NCBI GenBank assembly: GCA_036397875.1 | Contig: DASWIC010000259.1 | Location: 1-7,225 of the forward strand | Length of the DNA stretch: 7,225 nt | Origin: SG8-41 sp036397875 | Lineage (GTDB): Bacteria > Pseudomonadota > Gammaproteobacteria > Burkholderiales > SG8-41 | Reading direction: 5' to 3' | In this document: in pieces, positions 1 through 6,396 of the stretch | How the letters are laid out: each line of letters opens with the position of its first letter | Position numbering within the stretch: the first letter of the stretch is position 1 | The notes under the pieces: generated by a model | What the model was told of the DNA's origin: nothing | What the model saw: only the letters and a program-made list of their open reading frames with translations | The model's database searches: none | Program-made: the position numbers and the translations under genes

Positions 1-894
1 TACCCGAACCGGCCGCTGCGGATCCTCGTGCCGCTGGCGCCGGGCGGCGGCATGGATACCGTCACTCGCGCCCTCGGGCAACACCTTGGCGATTCACTCG
101 GGCAGAGCATCGTCGTCGACAACCGGCCCGGCGCGGGCAGCCACGTCGCCCTCGAGATCCTGTCCGACGCGGCGCCGGACGGCCATACCCTCATGATGTT
201 GAGCGCCACCACCGTGATTTACCCGCTGCTCTACAAGTCGCGCTTCGACATCGTGCGGGATTTCGCGCCGTTGTCACAGGTTACCGCGCAGGGCTACGCG
301 CTGGTCGTGCATCCGTCGCTGCCCGCGAAGTCAGTGCTCGAGCTCGTGAAGCACGCGCGAGCGAACCCGGGCAAGCTGAACTACAGCTCATCGGGCATCG
401 GCAGCCCGATACACATGACGACGGAGCTGTTCCAGATCGCCACCGGCACGAGGATGAGCCACATCCCGTACAAGGGCATGGGCGCCGCCTATGCGGATCT
501 CGTCGGCGGGCGCATCGAACTCTCGTTTGCGACCATCATCTCGTCCCAGCCCCACGTCAGGAACGGGCGCCTGCGCGCGCTGGCGGTGACGCCGGGCAAG
601 CGCGCGCCGGCCTTGCCCGACACGCCGACGCTCGCCGAGGCCGGAGTCCCGGGTGTCGTCGTGGTCAACTGGTACGGCCTCATCGCGCCGAAGGGCACGT
701 CGAAAGCCATCATCGAGCGGGTCTCGGCGGAAACAGTCAAAGCGGTGCGGACGCCGGAACTGACGAAGCGCCTCATTGCCGACGGCTCGGAGGGCGTGGG
801 CACCCGGCCCGCGGAGTTCACCGCGCACATCAGCGCCGAGAGTGCGCAGTGGCGCCGCGTAATCCAGCAGGCGGGCATCAGCGGACAGCGGTAG
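1..894 (+). CDS. Bug/TctC-family tripartite tricarboxylate transporter substrate-binding protein (5' end missing)
   Basis: The reading frame is open from base 1 (first residues YPNRPLRILVPLAPGGG) to the TAG at 892-894, giving 297 visible residues. The family is usually about 320-330 aa, so only the signal peptide and the first few mature residues lie off the left edge. The GTG at 28 is internal, because the family-typical YPNRPLRILVP strand precedes it in frame. Family hallmarks are the APGGGMDTVTR ligand-binding loop, the NRPGAGS motif, the PDGHTL segment, the second ligand loop around SSSGIGSPIHM, and HIPYKGMG. Bug proteins are periplasmic receptors that bind carboxylates or other small organic molecules. 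Many are orphans without TctA/TctB membrane partners, and none are visible here. The amidohydrolase gene follows after 12 nt, which suggests one transcript and a linked catabolic role. The ligand is unknown. The family call is very secure. Confidence 0.95.
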   Translation, partial: YPNRPLRILVPLAPGGGMDTVTRALGQHLGDSLGQSIVVDNRPGAGSHVALEILSDAAPDGHTLMMLSATTVIYPLLYKSRFDIVRDFAPLSQVTAQGYALVVHPSLPAKSVLELVKHARANPGKLNYSSSGIGSPIHMTTELFQIATGTRMSHIPYKGMGAAYADLVGGRIELSFATIISSQPHVRNGRLRALAVTPGKRAPALPDTPTLAEAGVPGVVVVNWYGLIAPKGTSKAIIERVSAETVKAVRTPELTKRLIADGSEGVGTRPAEFTAHISAESAQWRRVIQQAGISGQR

Positions 895-906
895 GGAGGC
901 GGCGCG

Positions 907-2106
907 ATGCGCTACGACGTGATCTCGGCCGATTGCCACGTGGATCTCTGCTGGCTGCCGCCGGAGCTGTTCACCGAGAACGCCTCGGCCGCGATGCGCG
1001 GCCGCATGCCGTACGTCAGTGACGGGCCGAACGACCGGCGGTGGACGACGAAGAAAGGTGCCAACCTCGGCTTGGTGAACGGCGTCGGCTCGGGCGGGCG
1101 GCATTACACCCCGGGCAAGATCCATCGCGCCGACCGCATGGCGGCGACCGGGCTCTATGAGGACGGCAAGCGCGGCATCCGCCGTCTGACCGATCCCGAT
1201 CTCCGGGTGAAGGACCAGGATCGCGACGGCGTCCAGGCCGAGGTCCTCTACGGCGTGCTCGGCGCCACCAGCCGCCTCGACGATGCCGAGGCCGCAGTCG
1301 AGGTCCTGCGCATCTACAACGAGTGGCTCGCCGGGTTCTGCTCGACGCACCCCGAGCGCTTCGCCGGGCTCGCGTCGATCCCCAACAACCCGATCGCGGC
1401 CGCGATCGCGGAAGTCGAGCGCGTCGCGAAGCGCGGCGTCCTGCGCGGACTCGACATCGCTAACTCGCCGGATCTCAAACCGCTGTGGGACCCGTACTGG
1501 AATCCCCTGTGGGAGGTCATCAACGCCACCGGCCTGCCGCTGCACTTTCACACGGTCTCCGGCTACACGCCCGAGCACATCCGCAAGATCATGCTGATCG
1601 GGGGCGACCCGACGCGGGCGAGCCTCCCGGGCATGCCGGAAGTGGAGCTGCCGGTGGCACGGGCGGCGTTTGCCACGAACATCACGGCGTTCCAGCTCAA
1701 CATGTCCAGCATCCTCACCTCGATGATATTCAGCGGCGTCCTCGAGCGCTGCCCGCGCATCCGGCTGGTGCTGGGTGAAGCGGGCATCGGCTGGATTCCG
1801 TACGTGCTATGGCGGATGGACGCGGAGTGGGAGGACCAGTTCAAGGACCTCTCGCTCAAGATGCCGCCCAGTGGCTACTGGAAGCGCCAGTGCCGGGCGA
1901 CCTACCAGACGGATCCGGTGGGGATCAAGCTGATCGACGAGGTGGGGGCGGACAACATCATGTGGGGGTCGGACTTCCCGCATCCCGACGGCATCTGGCC
2001 GGACTCGCAGGATTACATCCGGCGCGAGCTCGGCGCGCTGCCCGCCGCCACCCGCCGCAAGATCGTGTGCGAGAACGCGGCGAAGCTCTATGGCTTCGCC
2101 CTTTGA
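907..2106 (+). CDS. Amidohydrolase-2 family metal-dependent hydrolase/decarboxylase
   Basis: This 399-aa protein starts at an ATG with a strong Shine-Dalgarno sequence (GGGAGG, 894-899) 7 nt upstream that overlaps the previous stop codon. It has the TIM-barrel amidohydrolase layout. The N-terminal SADCHVD strand carries the probable metal ligands (H11, with D9 or D13). A central LHFHT strand has H213 and H215, LGEAGIGW has E291, and the C-terminal WGSDFPHPD has the conserved D356 with H359. The TIM-barrel end NAAKLYGF is typical. The first metal motif is DxHxD rather than DxHxH, which is common in the branch annotated only as amidohydrolase family. Members include hydrolases and non-oxidative decarboxylases of aromatic or cyclic acids. 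The protein is probably cytoplasmic, as no signal peptide is seen. It is likely co-transcribed with the Bug receptor. Substrate and exact reaction are not determinable. Confidence 0.93.
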   Translation: MRYDVISADCHVDLCWLPPELFTENASAAMRGRMPYVSDGPNDRRWTTKKGANLGLVNGVGSGGRHYTPGKIHRADRMAATGLYEDGKRGIRRLTDPDLRVKDQDRDGVQAEVLYGVLGATSRLDDAEAAVEVLRIYNEWLAGFCSTHPERFAGLASIPNNPIAAAIAEVERVAKRGVLRGLDIANSPDLKPLWDPYWNPLWEVINATGLPLHFHTVSGYTPEHIRKIMLIGGDPTRASLPGMPEVELPVARAAFATNITAFQLNMSSILTSMIFSGVLERCPRIRLVLGEAGIGWIPYVLWRMDAEWEDQFKDLSLKMPPSGYWKRQCRATYQTDPVGIKLIDEVGADNIMWGSDFPHPDGIWPDSQDYIRRELGALPAATRRKIVCENAAKLYGFAL

Positions 2107-2111
2107 GGCTG

Positions 2112-2142
2112 TGGCCGCTGGCCAGGTTACGCGCAATGCGCG
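2112..2142. terminator. Two short GC hairpins between convergent genes (weak terminator candidate)
   Basis: The 38-nt gap between the convergent amidohydrolase and VWA genes holds two perfect 5-bp inverted repeats with 3-nt loops: TGGCC-GCT-GGCCA (2112-2124) and CGCGC-AAT-GCGCG (2130-2142). Being palindromic, both can form in transcripts of either strand. Neither is followed by a clear U-tract, so classical intrinsic termination is not well supported. Their placement between two stop codons is the main argument, and in GC-rich DNA such short stems also arise by chance. Confidence 0.25.
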
Positions 2143-2144
2143 GT

Positions 2145-3197
2145 TCAGGACGTGCGGTGGAACCAGAGCAGTGACAGCAGCGCTGCCACCAGCGCGAACA
2201 GCGCGGCTCCCGCGCCGAAGAATGCAGTGAGCTCGGTTTCCCGGCGCTCCAGCGTGAGCTTTGTCGTCAGGTTTCTGTAGACTTTCTGGAGGTCGTCCGC
2301 ACTGCCGGCGTGAAAGTACTCGGCCTCGGTGATGCCGGCGATTGCTTTCAGCGCCTCTTCATCGAATCTCATGTAGACCACCATGTCGTCGAACTCGACC
2401 GGCCCGCCGTCCCTGGTGCCGAAGCCGACGGTATGGACGCGCACACCGCGTTCGGCGGCCATCCTCGCCGCCATCAGCGGGTCCGGGCCGCTGGTGCGCC
2501 GCCCGTCGCTCAATAGCACAATCGCGCCGGCGGTGTACGACCCTGGCGGCACCCGCTCGAAGTCCTTGCGCCCGGACTTGCGCCCGGCTTCGAGCAGCAA
2601 ATTGCTCGAGCGCCGGGAGAAAGCGCTGTCGAACACCTCCGCCTCGAGATCGATGCCCGCGTCCGGCAGCAGCAACGACAAGGCCATCAGCAATCCGCTC
2701 CCGGTCGCGGTACGGCGCTGCAACTGAAACCGGTCGACCGCCGCGATCAGATCGTCGCGGTTCTGCGTCGGCGTCTGCACGATCGCCGCCGTGCCCGCGA
2801 AGGTGACGATACCGACCCGGACGTTGGGCGGAAGATTCGCGATGAAGGTCTTCACAGCGTTCTGCGCCGCGCCAAGCCGGCTCGGCTTGATGTCGGTGGC
2901 GCGCATGCTGCGGGAAACGTCCACCGCGAGCACGATCGTCTGATGTTCGGAGGGGAGGGTGAAGACGGCAGTCGGCCGCGCGACTCCGAGCAGCGCGCAG
3001 AACAATGCCAGGAGGAGCAACAACGCCGGCAAATGGCGCCGCAGCCACTGCGCGGGTCCGATCGCGTCGCGCACGAGCAGGAGACTCGCGTAGCGCAGCG
3101 CGACCCTCTTGCGCCGCCGCAGCGCGTAGACGTAGGCCGCAACCAGGACCGGAACGATCAGCAGCAGCCAGAGCAAATCGGACCACAAGAACCGCAT
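2145..3197 (-). CDS. Membrane-anchored VWA-domain protein (BatA-like), - strand paralogue
   Basis: This 350-aa protein has an ATG at 3197-3195 with a GAGGAA Shine-Dalgarno sequence on the - strand (3208-3203), 5 nt upstream. Three hydrophobic segments are seen: about 7-25, 57-74 and 325-345. The basic stretch RRRKR follows the first one. By the positive-inside rule the loop between segments 1 and 2 is cytoplasmic and the VWA domain (about 87-315) is periplasmic, closed by the C-terminal helix. The MIDAS metal site is intact: DVSRS (D93, S95, S97), a Thr near 163-165, and LLSDG with D231. A variable basic insert (about 186-215) sits between PDAGIDLE and VPPGS. Such proteins work with MoxR ATPases and DUF58 proteins, and those genes lie across the divergent promoter. 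This gene appears to be transcribed alone. It is a clear paralogue of the protein starting at 6393. A role in envelope protein assembly or stress tolerance is inferred. Confidence 0.93.
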   Translation of the reverse strand: MRFLWSDLLWLLLIVPVLVAAYVYALRRRKRVALRYASLLLVRDAIGPAQWLRRHLPALLLLLALFCALLGVARPTAVFTLPSEHQTIVLAVDVSRSMRATDIKPSRLGAAQNAVKTFIANLPPNVRVGIVTFAGTAAIVQTPTQNRDDLIAAVDRFQLQRRTATGSGLLMALSLLLPDAGIDLEAEVFDSAFSRRSSNLLLEAGRKSGRKDFERVPPGSYTAGAIVLLSDGRRTSGPDPLMAARMAAERGVRVHTVGFGTRDGGPVEFDDMVVYMRFDEEALKAIAGITEAEYFHAGSADDLQKVYRNLTTKLTLERRETELTAFFGAGAALFALVAALLSLLWFHRTS

Positions 3198-3236
3198 CGC
3201 GCTTCCTCACGAACGCCGGCGCGTTTAGCCGCGTCG

Positions 3237-3265
3237 CAGACACGACACCCGCGCAACAATATACA
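3237..3265 (+). promoter_or_regulatory. Candidate promoter for the protease-MoxR operon in the divergent intergenic region
   Basis: In the 179-nt gap between the divergent VWA and protease starts, CAGACA (3237-3242) and TATACA (3260-3265) are separated by exactly 17 nt. Each matches the sigma-70 consensus at 4 of 6 positions. The AT-rich patch AACAATATACA (3255-3265) is one of the few such stretches in the gap. On the opposite strand it reads TATATT (3263-3258), a possible -10 for the VWA gene, but without a convincing -35. Overlapping divergent promoters are plausible. This is a by-eye call, with no transcript data. Confidence 0.3.
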
Positions 3266-3304
3266 CCGGGGTCGGGGGCGAATTGTTTCGACCGGCGTCG
3301 CATT

Positions 3305-3314
3305 GGGAATTCCC
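3305..3314. promoter_or_regulatory. Perfect palindrome GGGAATTCCC in the divergent intergenic region
   Basis: The 10-bp perfect inverted repeat GGGAATTCCC lies about 40 nt downstream of the candidate -10 of the protease operon and 62 nt before the proposed GTG start. A second 8-bp palindrome, CCGGCCGG, follows at 3317-3324. Position and symmetry would suit a dimeric regulator. The site is short, no second copy is seen in the gap, and no regulator gene is present in the window, so its function is unproven. Confidence 0.2.
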
Positions 3315-3362
3315 GCCCGGCCGGCAACCATGCTACCTTGCGCATGCCGAAGCGCACGGTCC

Positions 3363-3369
3363 GGGGGGA
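3363..3369 (+). promoter_or_regulatory. Purine-rich ribosome binding site that favours the GTG start of the protease
   Basis: GGGGGGA lies 7 nt upstream of the GTG at 3377. It is not a canonical AGGAGG but is the best purine run near any of the candidate starts. The in-frame ATG at 3344 is preceded by pyrimidine-rich CTACCTTGCGC with no Shine-Dalgarno sequence. The in-frame ATG at 3413 is preceded by TTCGAAACGC, also without one. Confidence 0.4.
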
Positions 3370-3376
3370 CCCATTC

Positions 3377-4405
3377 GTGAAGCCGCAGGTGCTCTACAGC
3401 GGTTCGAAACGCATGCCCCGTGCCGGGTCGAACGCGACCCGCCACGCAACTGACGCGCCCGTCCCGGAGCCTGCTCTCGGATCCCTTCCGGGGCGAAGCC
3501 CCCGCTTCGGGCGCGTTCGCGCATTCGGGACGCGGCACGCCGGCCTCGTCCGCTTTCTCGGCGGTGCCGCCTGCGCCGCGCTCATCGTGGGGGCCTACCT
3601 CTGGTCCCAGCCCCGGCCGCAAGCCCTCACCCAGGAAGACATCGATGCCGCGGTGCTGCGCACGCTGGAGGACAAGACGCTGCCGTCGCGCGCCGCGAAG
3701 GCCGCGGACGTCGTGCGTCCCTCCCTGGTGCGCGTGCGCGGTTTCGGGGATGCGCCGCAGTCCAAAGGCAAGTCGAAGGCAAAGTCGAAGCGTCAGGAGC
3801 GCGAATCCGGCAAGAACACGCCCGCAGACTCGCAGGCCAAGGGCAAGACCGACCCGAAAGGCATGGAGGAATTCTCGGTTGGGTCGGGCGTCGTGATCGT
3901 GGACAACGGCGTCATCCTCACCAACCTGCATGTCGTCGCCGGCGCCAAGCGCGTGAGCGTGACTTTCCACGACGGCTCGGAATCCGATGCCGACCTCGTC
4001 AGCGTTCATCCGGAAAACGACCTCGCGGTCATCAAGGCGCGGACGATTCCGGACGATCTGCCGGCCGCGACGCTCGGGTCGGCCGACCGGTTAAGGCCCG
4101 GCGACGAAGTGGTTGCCGTCGGCTTTCCATTCGGCATGGGCCCGTCGGTATCGTCCGGAGTGGTCTCCGGGCTGAACCGGGAATTCCGCTCGCCCGAGGG
4201 CGAGCGCCTGCTCACGCAACTCATCCAGTTCGACGCGGCGGCCAATCCAGGCAGTTCGGGCGGGCCCCTGGTGACGATGCAGGGCGACGTCGTCGGCATC
4301 GTTACTGCGATCCTGAATCCGACGGAAAGCGGCACCTTTATCGGCATCGGTTTCGCGGTCACCATCGCCGCGGCCGGGCGGGCCGTCGGCCTCCATCCCT
4401 TCTAA
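3377..4405 (+). CDS. Membrane-anchored trypsin-like (HtrA/DegP-type) serine protease without PDZ domain
   Basis: From the GTG at 3377 the protein is 342 aa. ATGs at 3344 (353 aa) and 3413 (330 aa) are alternatives. A basic, Pro/Arg-rich N-terminus (about 1-53) precedes one transmembrane segment (about 55-76), placing the protease domain in the periplasm. The catalytic triad is intact: H185 in ILTNLHVV, D215 in ENDLAVIK, and S294 in NPGSSGGPL. The end, GIGFAVTIAAAGRAVGLHPF, is where a PDZ domain would follow in DegP/DegS. Here the TAA comes at once and only 19 nt remain before the next gene, so there is no PDZ. A lysine/serine-rich stretch (about 128-162) lies between the first strands of the domain, where DegP has its LA loop. 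The gene heads the operon with the MoxR ATPase, which suggests it processes or degrades envelope proteins for that module. The family call is secure; the start and targets are not. Confidence 0.9.
   Translation: MKPQVLYSGSKRMPRAGSNATRHATDAPVPEPALGSLPGRSPRFGRVRAFGTRHAGLVRFLGGAACAALIVGAYLWSQPRPQALTQEDIDAAVLRTLEDKTLPSRAAKAADVVRPSLVRVRGFGDAPQSKGKSKAKSKRQERESGKNTPADSQAKGKTDPKGMEEFSVGSGVVIVDNGVILTNLHVVAGAKRVSVTFHDGSESDADLVSVHPENDLAVIKARTIPDDLPAATLGSADRLRPGDEVVAVGFPFGMGPSVSSGVVSGLNREFRSPEGERLLTQLIQFDAAANPGSSGGPLVTMQGDVVGIVTAILNPTESGTFIGIGFAVTIAAAGRAVGLHPF
3489..3510 (+). other. Two mutually exclusive hairpins in the protease leader-coding region
   Basis: GGGGC-GAA-GCCCC (3490-3502) and CGAAGC-CCCC-GCTTCG (3494-3509) overlap, so only one can form at a time. 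They lie inside the poorly conserved, Arg/Pro-rich N-terminal coding part, before the transmembrane segment. They may affect early translation or simply reflect high GC. No further copies of the unit were seen in the window. Confidence 0.25.
3770..3790 (+). repeat. 12-bp tandem repeat encoding a Lys-Ser tract
   Basis: AAGTCGAAG occurs at 3770-3778 and again at 3782-3790, a 12-bp period in frame, encoding KSKAKSK (protease residues 132-138). It forms the core of the lysine-rich loop and looks like a small slippage-derived expansion that stays in frame. Confidence 0.6.
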
Positions 4406-4424
4406 TGTCCGGAGCACGAGCGCC

Positions 4425-5435
4425 ATGAGCGACGATACGAGCGGCAACGTCCGCGGCCTGATGGAGCGGATTCTCTACGAGATCAAGCGCGTGGTGGTCG
4501 GGCAGGACCATTTCCTCGAGCGCGTTTTGATCGCGATGCTCGCGCAGGGCCACTTGCTCGTCGAGGGCGTGCCGGGGCTGGCGAAGACCCTTACGATCAA
4601 GACGCTGGCGCGCACCATGCGCGGGTCGTTCAAGCGCATCCAGTTCACGCCCGATCTCCTCCCCGCCGATCTCATCGGCACCCGCATCTACAACCAGAAG
4701 ACCGGGGACTTCAGCACGTCCCTCGGGCCGGTTTTCGCGAACCTGCTGCTCGCCGACGAGATCAACCGCGCGCCCGCGAAGGTCCAGAGCGCGCTGCTCG
4801 AGGTCATGCAGGAGCGCCAGGTCACGATCGCCGGCGAAACCCATCGGGTGCCTGCCCCGTTCCTGGTCATGGCCACGCAGAATCCGATCGAGACCGAAGG
4901 AACGTATCCCCTGCCGGAGGCCCAGGTCGACCGCTTTATGATGAAGGTGCTGGTCGACTATCCGACCGAAGAGGAGGAGTTCGTCATCGTCGAGCGGGTG
5001 ACGGGGGCCGCCGCCGAGGTCGGCATGGTGGCTACCACGGATCAACTGGCCGCCCTGCAGCACGAATGCCGCAAGGTCTATACCGACCCGGTGTTCATCC
5101 AGTACGCGGTAAAGCTCGTGTCGGCCACGCGGCGCTGCGAGCGCTTCGGCCTCGGCGATCTGGCGCGCTATATCACCTTCGGTGCCAGTCCGCGCGCGAC
5201 CATCTGGCTCATCGAGGGCGCCCGGGCGCTCGCCTTCCTGCGCGGGCGCGACTACGTTCTGCCCGAGGACGTAGCCGATCTGGTTCCCGACGTGCTGCGC
5301 CACCGCCTGGTGCTGTCGTACGAGGCGCTCTCCGACGGCCAGACCGCGGATAGCTTGATCGCGCGGGTGATGCAGGCTGTGGCCTTGCCCGAGAAACCGC
5401 TCGAGACCGGCGTCCGGAGCGCAGCGCATGGCTGA
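4425..5435 (+). CDS. MoxR-family AAA+ ATPase
   Basis: This 336-aa protein starts at an ATG with GGAG (4411-4414) 10 nt upstream. The MoxR signature is complete: GQDHFLERVLIAM before the P-loop, Walker A GVPGLAKT (48-55), Walker B LLLADE (107-112) followed by INRAP, sensor 1 in ATQNP (N153), the EAQVDRF arginine (R170), and sensor 2 in GASPRA (R257). Length matches the family (about 320-340 aa) and the C-terminal helical lid is present. MoxR ATPases act as cytoplasmic chaperone-like motors that use VWA proteins as partners to mature or insert metal centres and protein complexes. The gene follows the protease after 19 nt and overlaps the DUF58 gene by 8 nt (ATG at 5428 before its TGA at 5433-5435), so coupled translation is likely. 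Function in this organism is inferred from the family. Confidence 0.97.
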   Translation: MSDDTSGNVRGLMERILYEIKRVVVGQDHFLERVLIAMLAQGHLLVEGVPGLAKTLTIKTLARTMRGSFKRIQFTPDLLPADLIGTRIYNQKTGDFSTSLGPVFANLLLADEINRAPAKVQSALLEVMQERQVTIAGETHRVPAPFLVMATQNPIETEGTYPLPEAQVDRFMMKVLVDYPTEEEEFVIVERVTGAAAEVGMVATTDQLAALQHECRKVYTDPVFIQYAVKLVSATRRCERFGLGDLARYITFGASPRATIWLIEGARALAFLRGRDYVLPEDVADLVPDVLRHRLVLSYEALSDGQTADSLIARVMQAVALPEKPLETGVRSAAHG

Positions 5436-6396
5436 CTTGAAGCTGGTCCCTTCGGCGGGAAAAACGGCGCCGGCTGCTCCGAACGCAGAGAGCGTGCTGC
5501 ACCGGGTCGAATGGACGGTGCTGCGCCGGCTCGACGGCTCGCTACTGGGGGATTACCGCACCCTGTTCCGCGGCTTCGGCATCGACCTCGCGGACTTGCG
5601 GGAGTATCAGGTCACCGATGACGCGCGGGCCATCGACTGGAACGCAACCGCGCGCCTCCAGGTGCCGCAGGTGCGGCAGTTCAACGAAGACCGCGAAGTG
5701 ACCGCGTGGTTCCTGGTCGATCTCAGCGGATCGGTGGACTTTGGCAGCGGCGCGATCACCAAGCGCGCCATGGCGGTGGATTTCGTCGCGCTCGTCGCGC
5801 GCGTGCTGACCCGCCACGGCAACCGCGTCGGCGCCGTGCTCTACACCGACCGGGTCGATCTCGTCCTGCCGGCGCGGGGCGGGCGCCGGCACGTCCTGCA
5901 TCTCATCGACCGGATCCAGAAGACCGGGGGCGCGCGAAGGCTCGGCAAGTCCACGCGCCTCGACGAGCTGCTCGGGCGCGCGCTGCAGGCCATCAAGCGC
6001 CGGTCGGAGATTTTCATCCTGTCGGATTTCATCAGCGATCCCGGCTGGGCGCGCGCTTTGTCCCTGCTCGGCCAACGTCACGAGGTCCTGGCCGTGCGGC
6101 TCTACGACCCCCTGGAGATGGAGCTGCCCGATCTCGGCCAGGTGATCGTGGAGGATGCCGAAACCGGGCAGCAGCTGTTCGTGGACACGCACGACGCCGC
6201 GTTCCGCCGGCGTTTTTCTTCCCTCGCCGCCGGGCGCGAGGCCGCCCTGCGCACCGCGTTATCCGCTGCCGGCGCCGACTGCATCGAGCTCTCGACCGAG
6301 GACGATCTGGTGGACACGCTCATGCGCTTCGCCCGCCTGCGCAAGCGGCGGGCCCAGCTGGCGAGCGGCGGCGTGCCGCCGGCATTGATCCGATGA
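5428..6396 (+). CDS. DUF58 domain protein with VWA-like MIDAS fold
   Basis: This 322-aa protein starts at an ATG inside the end of the MoxR gene, with GGAG (5416-5419) 8 nt upstream. The DUF58 signature REYQVTDDARAIDWNATAR is at 58-76, preceded by the GDYRTLFRGFG block (41-51). A metal-binding DLSGS (D98, S100, S102) and a later ILSDF (197-201) are consistent with an intact VWA-type fold. No transmembrane segment is seen, unlike the longer DUF58 proteins with two N-terminal helices, so this one should be cytoplasmic. DUF58 proteins are nearly always encoded next to MoxR and are thought to be its adaptor. The stop overlaps the start of the next VWA gene in an ATGA arrangement (6393-6396). The exact biochemical role is unknown for the family. 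Confidence 0.95.
   Translation: MADLKLVPSAGKTAPAAPNAESVLHRVEWTVLRRLDGSLLGDYRTLFRGFGIDLADLREYQVTDDARAIDWNATARLQVPQVRQFNEDREVTAWFLVDLSGSVDFGSGAITKRAMAVDFVALVARVLTRHGNRVGAVLYTDRVDLVLPARGGRRHVLHLIDRIQKTGGARRLGKSTRLDELLGRALQAIKRRSEIFILSDFISDPGWARALSLLGQRHEVLAVRLYDPLEMELPDLGQVIVEDAETGQQLFVDTHDAAFRRRFSSLAAGREAALRTALSAAGADCIELSTEDDLVDTLMRFARLRKRRAQLASGGVPPALIR

Noticed and set aside
28..30. GTG at 28 as the true start of the Bug receptor
   Set aside because: The frame is open to base 1 and the family-conserved YPNRPLRILVP strand lies upstream of the GTG. A signal peptide is also expected further left.
388..1578. Long - strand open frame (396 codons) across the receptor and amidohydrolase genes
   Set aside because: It runs antisense to two genes with clear family motifs. 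Its translation is low-complexity Arg/Asp/Ala-rich and shows no domain, typical of GC-rich antisense frames.
3005..3343. Upstream in-frame extension of the protease to an ATG at 3005
   Set aside because: It would run antisense through the VWA start region and the promoter gap. The residues are Arg/Ala-rich and unlike any protease N-terminus, and later starts fit better.
2359..3357. - strand open frame (332 codons) in another frame of the lone VWA gene
   Set aside because: The alternative frame holds the intact MIDAS motif and membrane helices, while this one is Arg/Ala-rich noise.
3158..4009. - strand open frame (283 codons) opposite the protease and the intergenic region
   Set aside because: It overlaps the catalytic His region of the protease in antisense, and its translation shows no membrane segment or motif.
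4359..5429. Long - strand open frame (356 codons) opposite the MoxR ATPase
   Set aside because: It is a mirror of a strongly conserved gene, its composition is His/Arg/Asp-rich without recognisable motifs, and it has no independent context.
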